This document shows, in pieces, positions 53,345-62,227 of a DNA stretch of 64,000 nt. Source of the stretch: Treponema sp. (GTDB taxonomy: Bacteria > Spirochaetota > Spirochaetia > Treponematales > Treponemataceae). How positions within the stretch are numbered: the stretch's first letter is position 1; each line of letters begins with the position of its first letter. The DNA is taken from NCBI GenBank assembly GCA_022010055.1, contig CP091737.1:868001-932000 (forward strand), written 5' to 3'. The notes below the pieces were generated by a model that was not told where the DNA came from, did no database searches, and worked only from the letters and a program-made list of their open reading frames with translations. Both the position numbers and the translations under genes were made by a program.

Positions 53345-54175
53345 ATGGACGAAATTACAGCTGAAGAAAAAAAAGATCAGACAACCGCAGTGATATCTGT
53401 AAATGATGAAAAAGAAGAGGATTTACTGTGGGCGGAATTCCATAAAACAAAGTCGACAAAGCTCCGTGATAAATTTATACGGCAGTATATGCCGCTTGTA
53501 AAATATGTCGCCGGAAAAGTTGCGGTGGGAATGCCTAATAGTGTGGAATTTGATGATCTTGTGGGCTTCGGCCAGTTTGGACTTCTTGATGCGATAAATA
53601 AATACGATCCTGAGAAAGGTGTTAAGTTTAAGACTTATGCTGTAACCAGAATTCGCGGAGCAATCTTTGATGAGCTTCGTGAAATAGACTGGGTTCCGCG
53701 CTCTGTGCGCCAGAAATCACGCGAGATTGAAGATACAATCGTTGAGCTTGAGGCAAGGCTTGGACGTACCGCGACAGATGCGGAAATCGCAGGCGCATTA
53801 AAAATCAGCGAGGATGAATATCATAAAACAGTTATGAAAGTTTCGGGAACAAGCGTGCTTTCTTTGAATGAAATATGGTATTCCGGCGATGATTCGGACA
53901 GTATGTCGATCGGGGATTCCATAGAATCTCCTTCTAGCCTGAATCCGGATGTTATAGCAGAGCGTGAGGAAATCAGAAAAGTTATAATTCAGGCTATAAA
54001 CGAGCTTCCTGAAAAAGAAAAGATGGTCATCGTCCTTTATTATCACGAAGATCTTACGTTTAAGGAAATAGGCGAAGTTCTTGAGGTAAGCGAGTCGCGC
54101 ATTTCCCAGCTGCATACAAAAGCAAACCTGCGCCTGCGCGCAAAGCTTACAAATCTGCGAAAAGGAATCATGTAG
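53345..54175 (+). CDS. fliA: flagellar sigma factor FliA (sigma-28)
   Basis: FliA directs RNA polymerase to late flagellar promoters. The 276-residue protein has region 2 (MPLVKYVAGKVAVGMP, DLVGFGQFGLLDAINKYD, FKTYAVTRIRGAIFDELRE) and then WVPRSVRQKSR, the FliA/WhiG hallmark. Region 3 follows, and region 4 has LPEKEKMVIVLYYHEDLTFKE and LEVSESRISQLHTKA. The frame is intact. It is followed after three bases by fapA. A matching -10 box is seen upstream of the acidic/Maf operon. Confidence 0.96.
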   Translation: MDEITAEEKKDQTTAVISVNDEKEEDLLWAEFHKTKSTKLRDKFIRQYMPLVKYVAGKVAVGMPNSVEFDDLVGFGQFGLLDAINKYDPEKGVKFKTYAVTRIRGAIFDELREIDWVPRSVRQKSREIEDTIVELEARLGRTATDAEIAGALKISEDEYHKTVMKVSGTSVLSLNEIWYSGDDSDSMSIGDSIESPSSLNPDVIAEREEIRKVIIQAINELPEKEKMVIVLYYHEDLTFKEIGEVLEVSESRISQLHTKANLRLRAKLTNLRKGIM

Positions 54176-54178
54176 CCG

Positions 54179-56145
54179 ATGTATTCTTTAGAAAAAATCC
54201 GTAAAGAAATGGCAAAGCGTCTCGAGCTTGACAATCAGCTGGATTGTGTCGAAGTCAATGCGGACAGCGTTGATGAGGCGCTTGCGGACGCATCGGTTCA
54301 GCTTGACACAAAACTTAACGGACTTGAATACGAGGTTGTTGAGCGGGGAAGCAACGGATTTCTTGGAATCGGGAAAAAACCGTGGAAACTTCGTATTTAT
54401 CAGAACTCTGAGACTGTCGCGGCAAAAAGACGCGCGGCTTCTGATGATTTGTTCGATGAAAATACATTCAAGGAAGAGCAGATTGAAGAAAATCGAGACG
54501 GACTTTTTTATGTGCATCGTTTTGGCTCGTCTATCAAGCTTAAAGTTATTCTTCCGGTTGGAAAAGGGCGGCCGGTTGACGTTTCAGAAGTCCTTGATGC
54601 TGTAAAAAGGGATGACACAGAGACTTTTGACGAGAAACTTATCAATAAATTCTTAAAAAGCGGAACTGGCGGTGAATACGAAACTGTCGGTTCATACAAG
54701 CACATTGCCGCGGGCGATGCCCTTGTTTCGGTCGATGTTTCAAAGGATGAGATGCACGGAACGATTACAGTTGACCCGCCGGCAATGGGCGGAGCGGACT
54801 GTACTTTTGAATTGATAGACCGTTCTCTGAAGGCGCAGGGAATCCGTGCCGGCATAAACGAGGATAAAATCAGGGAATTTGTCGACAATCCGGTTTATTC
54901 AACTCCCTATGAAGTCGCATCTGCGATTCTTCCTGAGAACGGAAAGGATGCGTATGTTCAGTATAACTTTGAGACAGACAAGTCAAAGATAAGGGCTCAG
55001 GAATCTGCGTCAGGAAACATTGATTTAAGGAATTGAACAACATACAGAACGTCGTTACAGGCCAGGCGCTCGCTACAAAAATCGCGGCGACACGCGGAAA
55101 AGGCGGAAAAACGTTGTACGGGCATTATCTTGAGGCTCAGAACGGAAAGGATATTCAGGTTCAGCTCGGGCAGAATGTTCACTTTGACTCAGACGGCGTG
55201 ACAATTCTTGCATCCTGCGACGGACAGGTTATTTTTGAGAATGGAAAAATTTCAGTAGAGCCTATGCTTACGCTGGACGCTGTAAATATAAAGTCCGGAA
55301 ATATAAAATTTGTGGGTTCTGTTATAATCAAGGGCTCTGTTGACGACGGATTTGACGTTCGTGCTACAGGCGCGATTGATATAGGCGGTTCTGTAGGAAA
55401 ATGCACTATTGAATCTGAAAACGGTGACATCGTTATTCATCAGGGCGTTTTTGGCAAGAATGAAGGTTGTATCAAGGCTGGAAAATCCCTCTGGTGTAAA
55501 TTTGTTCAGGAAACAAAAATCGAGGTTGAAGAAAACCTTATCGCGACGGACAGTCTTATGAACTGTGATGTGACAGCGATGAAAAATATTATTCTTTATG
55601 GCAAAAAAGCCCAGATTACCGGCGGAAAGCTCTTTGCTACGGAAGAAATATGCGCAAGGACTGTCGGTTCGCCTGGCGGCGGTGCCACCACAACTCTTTC
55701 TGTTGGCGTCGACCCAAGGGCTAAAAAGAAACTCGACGAGCTTATTGAGCATCAGGGCGAGCTTGTCAAGGAACTTGAGAATATCGAGCTTGATATTGCG
55801 ACTTTGGAAAACATGAAAAAAGTCCGGCGCTCGCTCCCTAAGGAAAAAGAAAACAACCTTAAAAAATCTGTAGAGCGGAAAAACGAGATTATAACCGAGT
55901 CAAAAGAGATAAACAAGGAAGTCGATGCGCTTCAGGCTCATCTTAGGAATTTGAAAACTGTAGGAAAGGTAAAGGTCGAGGGAATAACTTACCCTGGCAC
56001 AAAGATTTATGTCCGCGATGTTGTTGATGAGGTTCATACGGAAGTATCCAGCTGTACGTTCTATTATGAAAATTCATTTGCAAAGCGCGGAAAATATGAG
56101 CCGCCATCTGTGGATGTTTCTAAAGGACCGGAAGGATATAACTGA
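54179..56145 (+). CDS. FapA (DUF342) flagellar assembly protein with N-terminal Jag domain, one-base frame break
   Basis: FapA-type DUF342 proteins form a beta-helix and sit in flagellar operons; their action is poorly known. The N-terminal 80 residues look like a Jag-N domain (VEVNADSVDEALADA... GSNGFLGIGKKPWKLRI). The DUF342 region follows, with VSVDVSKDEMHGTITVDPPA, GSVIIKGSVDDGFDVRATGAI and DIGGSVGKCTIE as regular beta-helix turns. A coiled coil lies near the end. One T is missing at 55033-55034; restoring it joins NIDLRN to LNNIQNVVTGQALA. Restored length is 655 residues. Confidence 0.85.
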
Positions 56146-56146
56146 T

Positions 56147-56474
56147 ATGGGATTGCAGCCGATAGATTTACAGACGATGTATTCTCAGATGTCGAATATG
56201 GCAATGCAGGCTTCTGTCTCGGAGCATAGTCTTCAGGCTGTTCAGAACGCGCAGAACAAGGATATTGTGCGTCAAATGGAAGAGCAGAAGAACAAGGTTC
56301 TGGAGGCTGAAACAGAACGGCGCCGCATCGGTAAACCAAAACGGACGCAACGCCCAGGGCGGCGCGGATTCTTCAGATAAAAACGGCGGTTCTGATGATT
56401 CCCGTGAAGAGGAAAACGATAAAAACAGGCTGAAAGAGTCATATCTCGGTCAGCACGTTGATATTACGAGGTGA
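56147..56474 (+). CDS. small flagellar-operon protein of unknown function, frame break
   Basis: ATG 56147 follows the fapA stop by one base. The protein begins MGLQPIDLQTMYSQMSNMAM and contains a helical, probably coiled-coil stretch (IVRQMEEQKNKVLEAE). The rest is Asn/Gly/Asp-rich, ending NRLKESYLGQHVDITR. Two A appear to be missing at 56310-56312; adding them joins VLEAEKQ to NGAASVNQNGRN and gives 109 residues. The ends look structured and the middle disordered. No family is recognised, but the position suggests a basal-body or export role. Confidence 0.6.
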
Positions 56475-56477
56475 AAA

Positions 56478-57190
56478 TTGTCTGTTATTCTGATTTTAAT
56501 TTGTATTTTCAATGTCGTAATGTGGATTGTTTTTTTGCGCCATTTTAAGAATCTTTTTACTACGGAAGATATTATCTCTGGAACAAAGATGAGGTTAATA
56601 AAATTCTGATGGATTTAGACCGCCAGACAGAACGAAATCTTATGCTGATGGATAATTCTATCTCAAAAATGAAGTCTTTGAATGCTGAGATAGACAAGAA
56701 GCTTAAACTTCTTGATGACCTTAAGAATTCCGCCGCAGGTGCCGCCGGATTGACTGCAAGGATAAATTCAAAGCCTTCCGCCGGGCGTAAGATTGCCGCG
56801 TCAGCGTACGAAAAAAGCCGGTCTCCCAAAAAGACAATAAGCTCGGAAGATACTGTGGTTCTTACCAGAAACGGAGAGCAGCTTTCTGTTGAACCGCTCC
56901 AGACTACTCTTTTTAATGAAAAGACTGATTTTTCACCTGAAAAAAGCAGTGAAATTCCGGTTAATACGGATATTCACGTAGATGAACAGGGCGCGGCCTA
57001 TGCCCAGATTCCTGTTGTGGCGCCGAAAGTTTTTGTTTCAGATACCTTCGCGGATTTAAGCAAGGCGCCTGAAACCCTTAAGGATAAAATTCTAAAGCTC
57101 TATGACCAGGGTTACGGCGCTGATGTTATTTCTAAAGAATTAGGCTGCTCTGCCACTGAAGTCCAGTTTGTGCTTGACATAGAACGCTAG
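56478..57190 (+). CDS. single-pass membrane protein with coiled coil and C-terminal HTH-like motif, one-base frame break
   Basis: TTG 56478 has GAGGTG four bases upstream. The N-terminus is a membrane helix (SVILILICIFNVVMWIVFL). A coiled coil follows (LMDNSISKMKSLNAEIDKKL), then a variable linker. The C-terminal segment ILKLYDQGYGADVISKELG resembles the helix-turn-helix of DUF6115-type proteins that end motility operons in Gram-positives. One A is missing at 56585-56587; adding it joins ISGTKD to EVNKILMDLDRQ and gives 237 residues. It is the last gene of the flagellar block. Its function is unknown. Confidence 0.65.
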
Positions 57191-57241
57191 CTGAAAAATA
57201 AAAAAAAGTTTAAAAAATATTCTATTTTAGGATTAATTTTA

Positions 57242-57270
57242 TTGGTCTTTTGCAATTTTTGGATTATACT
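57242..57270 (+). promoter_or_regulatory. putative promoter of the V-ATPase operon
   Basis: TTGGTC (57242-57247), 17-base spacer, TATACT (57265-57270), about 40 bases before the first ATG. Confidence 0.62.
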
Positions 57271-57310
57271 TTAAACAAAACATTTTTTTAACAACTTTAG
57301 TGGGGTAAAA

Positions 57311-57931
57311 ATGGATTTTCAGTTACAAGAGTTAATTGACAAAATAAAAAAAGACGGAGTTTCCAGCGCCGAAGCGGCTGCTGCGCAGATTACCGCCGAT
57401 GCGGAAAAAAAAGCCGCATCAATTGTTGAAGAAGCACAGAAAAAATCAGATGACATGATTAAAAATGCCAGAGCTGAAATTGCCCGCCTTGAAAAAGCCA
57501 GCGAAGATGCTGTTACTCAGGCTTGCCGAAATATGCTCATAACTTTCCGTGATTCTCTTATTGCTGAGCTCGACAGTCTTATTCAGTCTGAGGCGGCAAA
57601 GGCATATTCATCAGATTTAATGAAAACCTTGATTCCTGAAACAGTAAAAGCCTGGAGCAAAAATGCAGATGCTTCCGAGCTTTCTGTTATTTTAAGCGAA
57701 AAAGATTTGAAATCTCTTGAAAACGAGTTGAAAGCCGCTCTGAAAGCAGAAATTGCAAAAGGTCTTGAAATCAAGCCGGACAGCGCTCTTTCTGCAGGAT
57801 TCCGGATTGGAGTAAATAATGGTGCTGCATTCTATGATTATTCAGCAGAATCAGTTGCAGATTTGTTCTCCGCATATTTGAATCCACGTGTCGCAGCTAT
57901 TATGAAAGAGTCTGCAAAAGGAAATAATTAG
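57311..57931 (+). CDS. atpE: V-type ATPase subunit E
   Basis: Subunit E forms the peripheral stalk that holds the A3B3 head still. The 206-residue protein has a long N-terminal helix rich in Ala, Glu and Lys (AAAQITADAEKKAASIVEEA, then KSDDMIKNARAEIARLEKA), typical of stalk subunits. A compact C-terminal domain follows (GLEIKPDSALSAGFRIGVNN, FYDYSAESVADLFSAYLNP). It is first in the operon, ahead of a DUF2764 subunit gene that overlaps its stop by one base (TAGTG). Confidence 0.85.
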   Translation: MDFQLQELIDKIKKDGVSSAEAAAAQITADAEKKAASIVEEAQKKSDDMIKNARAEIARLEKASEDAVTQACRNMLITFRDSLIAELDSLIQSEAAKAYSSDLMKTLIPETVKAWSKNADASELSVILSEKDLKSLENELKAALKAEIAKGLEIKPDSALSAGFRIGVNNGAAFYDYSAESVADLFSAYLNPRVAAIMKESAKGNN

Positions 57932-58474
57932 TGAAAGAACAATATTATTTGGTTTCGCAGCTGCCTGATATTTCTGCTGCTGGAGAAATCTTCGCTGCCA
58001 ATTACCGAAAAATATTACAGAGATTTGTGTTCCCGCTTTTTTGATGCAAGACAGAATGAAATTTTGAATAAACTTTCTCTTGAAGCGCCAAAATTGCCAG
58101 AATCTACAGGTTCCGTTTTTCTTGACAAATGGTACGGCTTTGAACGGGCTTTGCGTTATGCGCTGGCTCAGGTCCGCGCGCAAAAAATGAAAAAAGAGGC
58201 TGGAGTTATTCCGGTTTCTGTTTCTGCTGATTTAGTTCAGGCGGCCCGTACTGCCGTAGGAATGGACAGTCCTCTTTCTGCGGAACAGTTTCTTTATGAA
58301 TTCAGATTGGGCGTTCTGAACACGCTTCAGCCTATGGATTATTTTTCAGCTGATTATGTTTTTGCTTATGGAATCCGGTTGATGCTGCTTGAGCGGATCA
58401 GAAAATTCGATAAGGGGAAGGGAACAGATTCTTATCACAAAATTTACGATACTATACTTGGAGAAACTATATGA
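57931..58474 (+). CDS. DUF2764 family V-type ATPase-associated protein, frame break
   Basis: DUF2764 proteins are found in V-ATPase operons of spirochaetes and Bacteroidetes, at the place where other operons have subunits C or F. GTG 57931 overlaps the preceding stop. The product reads KEQYYLVSQLPDISAAGE, then helical segments including LDKWYGFERALRYALAQVRA and EQFLYEFRLGVLNTLQPMD. Two A are missing at 57986-57988; restoring them gives GEKSSLPITEKYYRDLCSR and a 181-residue protein. It may replace the central-stalk docking subunit, which is an inference. Confidence 0.72.
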
Positions 58475-60239
58475 CAGAAACAAAAGGTAAAGTAGTCGGT
58501 ATCAATGGAAACATGGTTTCTGTTAAGTTTGACGGAAATATTTCCATGAACGAAGTTGCCTACGTTAATGTTGAAGGCAAAAACTTCGCGGTGAAGTTAT
58601 CCGTATCCGCGGTGACATTGCCCAGCTACAGATTTTTGAAATGACGCAGGGAATCAAGGCCGGAGATTCTGTTGAATTTGCCGGAAATATGCTTTGCGCC
58701 CTGCTTGGTCCAGGACTTCTTGGACAGGTTTATGATGGTCTTCAGAATCCGCTTCCTCTGGTTGCTGAAAAAGCCGGATTCTTCCTGGAAAGAGGTGTTT
58801 ACGTTGAGCCTCTTGACAAGGAGACTAAATGGGACTGGACACCTTCTGTAAAACCTGGAGACAAGGTTTTGCGCGGTGATTCAATCGGTTCCGTTCCGGA
58901 AGGTCCGTTCTCGCACAAAATTCTTGTTCCATTCGGACTTCTTGGAACTTACACAGTAAAAGAAGTTACCCCGGCCGGTTCTTATACAATCACAGACAAG
59001 ATGGCTGTAATCACAGACGAAAAAGGAAATGACCATACTCTTACAATGTGCTTTGAATGGCCGGTAAAGCGTGCTGTCGACTGTTATGCTGAGCGCCTTG
59101 CGCCGACAGAAACAATGGTTACAAAAACTCGTCTTATTGATACATTCTTCCCGGTTGCCAAAGGTGGTACTTATTGTATTCCTGGACCTTTTGGAGCAGG
59201 AAAAACAGTTATCCAGCATACAACTTCAAGAAATGCCGATGTTGACATTGTAATCATCGCGGCGTGCGGCGAGCGTGCCGGTGAAGTTGTTGAGACAATC
59301 AAGGAATTCCCGGAGCTTATTGACCCGCGTACAGGCGAGTCCCTGATGAAGAGAACTATCATTATTTGTAATACTTCCTCAATGCCGGTTGCATCGCGCG
59401 AGGCTTCTGTTTACACATCTGTTACTCTGGCTGAATATTACAGGCAGATGGGGCTTCATGTTTTGCTTCTTGCGGATTCAACCTCACGATGGGCGCAGGC
59501 TTTGCGGGAAATGTCCGGCCGTCTGGAAGAGATTCCTGGTGAAGAGGCATTCCCGGCATATCTTGAGTCTTATATCGCGGCGTTCTATGAGCGGGCCGGA
59601 TACGTTCGGCTCAGAGACGGCTCAAAGGGTTCTGTTACAATCGGCGGTACAGTATCTCCTGCCGGCGGAAACTTTGAAGAGCCTGTAACCCAGGCAACCT
59701 TGAAGGTTGTTGGCGGTTTCCACGGACTTACACGCGAGCGTTCAGATGCGCGAAAATTCCCTGCTATCGATCCAATCGGTTCATGGTCAAAATATAAATC
59801 CGTTATCCGCGAAGACTGGGTTAATTACGCCAGAAAGATTTATAAAAATGGTGTTGAAGTAAACCAGATGATGAAAGTTGTCGGTGAGGAAGGTACTACG
59901 ACAGAAGATTTCGTTCTTTATATGAAGAGCGAATATCTTGACAATGTTTATTTTCAGCAGAACTCATTTGACGAGGTTGATGCGGCTGTAAGCGTTGAGC
60001 GTCAGACTTACACTTTCAGAAAAGTTCTTAAAGTTCTTGCTTCAGACTTTGAGCTTAAGGACAAGGATGAAGCCCGCGTGTTCTTCAACCAGTTGCGCCA
60101 GAAATCTCTGGACTGGAACTATATTGCCTGGGATACGCCTGAGTTCAAGGCGAAAGAAAAGGAAATTGATGAATTGTACGCTTCAAAGAATGGAACAGTA
60201 AAAGCTGAGGCTAGTGAAATGCTGAAGGATGGTGAATAA
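58471..60239 (+). CDS. atpA: V-type ATPase catalytic subunit A, one-base frame break
   Basis: Subunit A carries the catalytic nucleotide sites. It overlaps the preceding gene by four bases (ATGA). The N-terminal beta barrel is followed by the A-specific bulge region, then Walker A as GPFGAGKTVIQH, AACGERAGEVVETIKEFPEL, and LLADSTSRWAQALREMSGRL. One A is missing in the A5 run at 58579-58583; adding it restores VEGKKLRGEVIRIRGDIAQL. Restored length is 589 residues, as expected for subunit A. The stop overlaps the atpB ATG. Confidence 0.96.
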
Positions 60240-61537
60240 TGAGTAAGATTTATAGCCGTATTGAATCTATTGTAGGTTCCGTTATCACAGTAAAAGCTGA
60301 CAATGTTGCCTATGGCGAACTTGCAGAAATTGAAACCGTATTTGGAAAATCTCTTGCCGAGGTAAACAAGATTGACGGTGATACTGTTTCATTGCAGGTT
60401 TTTGCCGGTGGACGAGGTGTTTCAACTGGAGATCACATTCGTTTCCTTGGACACAGAATGGAAGTTTCTTTCAGCGAAAATCTCCTGGGCCGCATTTTTA
60501 ATGGTTCTGCGGAACCTCGCGACAATGGACCGGCGCTTACGGATAATCTTGTTGCGATTGGCGGACCTTCTGTAAACCCTGCGAAACGAATTATGGCAAA
60601 GCGCATGATACGTACCGGAATTCCAATGATTGATATGTTCAATACTCTGGTAATTTCCCAAAAGCTTCCGATTTTCTCTATTTCCGGAGAACCTTACAAC
60701 CAGCTTTTGGCTCGTATCGCAATGCAGGCGGAAGTTGATGTAATCGTTCTTGGCGGAATGGGCTTAAAATACGATGACTACCTTTATTTTAAGGATACCC
60801 TTGAAAATGGCGGTGCGCTTTCTAAGACTGTTATGTTCATGCACACGGCGGCCGACCCTACTGTAGAATGTCAGAAAATTCCTGATCTTTCTCTTGCGGT
60901 TGCGGAACAGTTTGCCCTTCAGGGAAAAGATGTTCTTGTTCTTCTTACTGATATGACAAACTTTGCCGATTCAATGAAAGAAATTGCGATTACACAGGAA
61001 CAGGTTCCTTCAAACCGCGGTTATCCTGGAGATTTGTATTCCCAGCTTGCAAGCCGCTACGAAAAGGCTGTTGACTTTGAAGGCGCTGGTTCTGTTACAG
61101 TTCTTGCCGTTACAACTATGCCTGGTGATGATGTAACTCATCCGGTTCCGGATAACACAGGTTATATCACGGAAGGCCAGTATTATCTAAAGGGCGGCAG
61201 AATTGAGCCGTTCGGTTCATTGTCGCGTCTTAAGCAGAATGTAAACAGTTCTACCCGTGACGATCACCGTGCCCTTATGGATGGTATGATTCGTCTTTAT
61301 TCAAATTACAAGGATACCCTTGAAAAGAAATCTATGGGTTTCAATATGTCTGCATGGGATGAAAAGCTTCTTGCATTCGGAAAGGAATTTGAAGACGAAA
61401 TGATGGATCTTTCAAAAAATATAAAATTGGAAGATGCTTTGGATCTTGGCTGGAAAATTCTTTCAGACTGTTTTGAGCCTTCAGAAACAGGCATTAAAAC
61501 TGCCCTGGTAGAAAAATACTGGCCGAAAAAGAATTAA
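60239..61537 (+). CDS. atpB: V-type ATPase subunit B
   Basis: Subunit B is the non-catalytic partner of A. The 432-residue protein has GTGIPMIDMFNTLVISQKLPIF-type central motifs in two pieces, the degenerate P-loop ISGEPYNQLLARIAMQA in place of Walker A, VLLTDMTNFADSMKEIA, and PSNRGYPGDLYSQLASRYEKA. Length is a little short but usual for spirochaetes. The ATG shares a base with the atpA stop. A 66-base gap separates it from atpD. Confidence 0.96.
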   Translation: MSKIYSRIESIVGSVITVKADNVAYGELAEIETVFGKSLAEVNKIDGDTVSLQVFAGGRGVSTGDHIRFLGHRMEVSFSENLLGRIFNGSAEPRDNGPALTDNLVAIGGPSVNPAKRIMAKRMIRTGIPMIDMFNTLVISQKLPIFSISGEPYNQLLARIAMQAEVDVIVLGGMGLKYDDYLYFKDTLENGGALSKTVMFMHTAADPTVECQKIPDLSLAVAEQFALQGKDVLVLLTDMTNFADSMKEIAITQEQVPSNRGYPGDLYSQLASRYEKAVDFEGAGSVTVLAVTTMPGDDVTHPVPDNTGYITEGQYYLKGGRIEPFGSLSRLKQNVNSSTRDDHRALMDGMIRLYSNYKDTLEKKSMGFNMSAWDEKLLAFGKEFEDEMMDLSKNIKLEDALDLGWKILSDCFEPSETGIKTALVEKYWPKKN

Positions 61538-61603
61538 ATATTCTGATTTGGTAGATTTTTGCATTGCAAAATATAAAAAATACTAAAAGCAGAAGGAACC
61601 TGT

Positions 61604-62227
61604 ATGGCTAAAATTAAGCTGACTAAAAATGAGCAGAAAGTACAGAAAGACGCGCTGAAAATGTATCAGCGTTATCTTCCTACGCTTACGCTTAAAAAAC
61701 AGCAGCTCCAGACAGAAATTCGTACTATTGACGCAAAGGCAAAAGAAGTCCGCGCTAAGCGCAAACAGCTGGAAAAGGAATTTGATGAATGGATTTCCGT
61801 TTTCGGCGAGGCGGACGCATTTAAACCTGGAATGGTAACCGTAAAAAACATCAAAAAAGGTGTCGGCAATATTGCCGGTGTTGTTATTCCGGTTTATGAA
61901 GGCGCTGACTTTAGCCGTGGCGACTACGATTTGTACGAAACTCCTTTATGGATTGACATGGCTGCTGACAGAATGGAAAAGGCTTTGTCTTTGGATTTGG
62001 AGGCGGAAGTTCTTGATGAACAGGTACGTCTGCTTTCTCAGGAATTGCGTACTACGACACAGCGCGTAAATCTTTTTGAAAAAGTAAAAATTCCGGAAAC
62101 AAAAGCAAATATAAAGAAGATTTCTGTTTATCTTGGTGATGAGCAGGTTGCGGCGGTTGTCCGCAGTAAAATCTCGAAGAAAAAACTTCAGGCTGCATCA
62201 GATGCCAGAAAGGAGGCTTTGAAATGA
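61604..62227 (+). CDS. atpD: V-type ATPase subunit D
   Basis: Subunit D is the central rotor axle. The 207-residue protein is almost entirely long coiled-coil helix at both ends (KIKLTKNEQKVQKDALKMYQ, LTLKKQQLQTEIRTIDAKAK and the C-terminal LRTTTQRVNLFEKVKIPE). The short globular middle contains VIPVYEGADFSRGDYDLYE. The RVNLFE motif near the C-terminus is characteristic. It overlaps atpI by four bases. Confidence 0.93.
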   Translation: MAKIKLTKNEQKVQKDALKMYQRYLPTLTLKKQQLQTEIRTIDAKAKEVRAKRKQLEKEFDEWISVFGEADAFKPGMVTVKNIKKGVGNIAGVVIPVYEGADFSRGDYDLYETPLWIDMAADRMEKALSLDLEAEVLDEQVRLLSQELRTTTQRVNLFEKVKIPETKANIKKISVYLGDEQVAAVVRSKISKKKLQAASDARKEALK

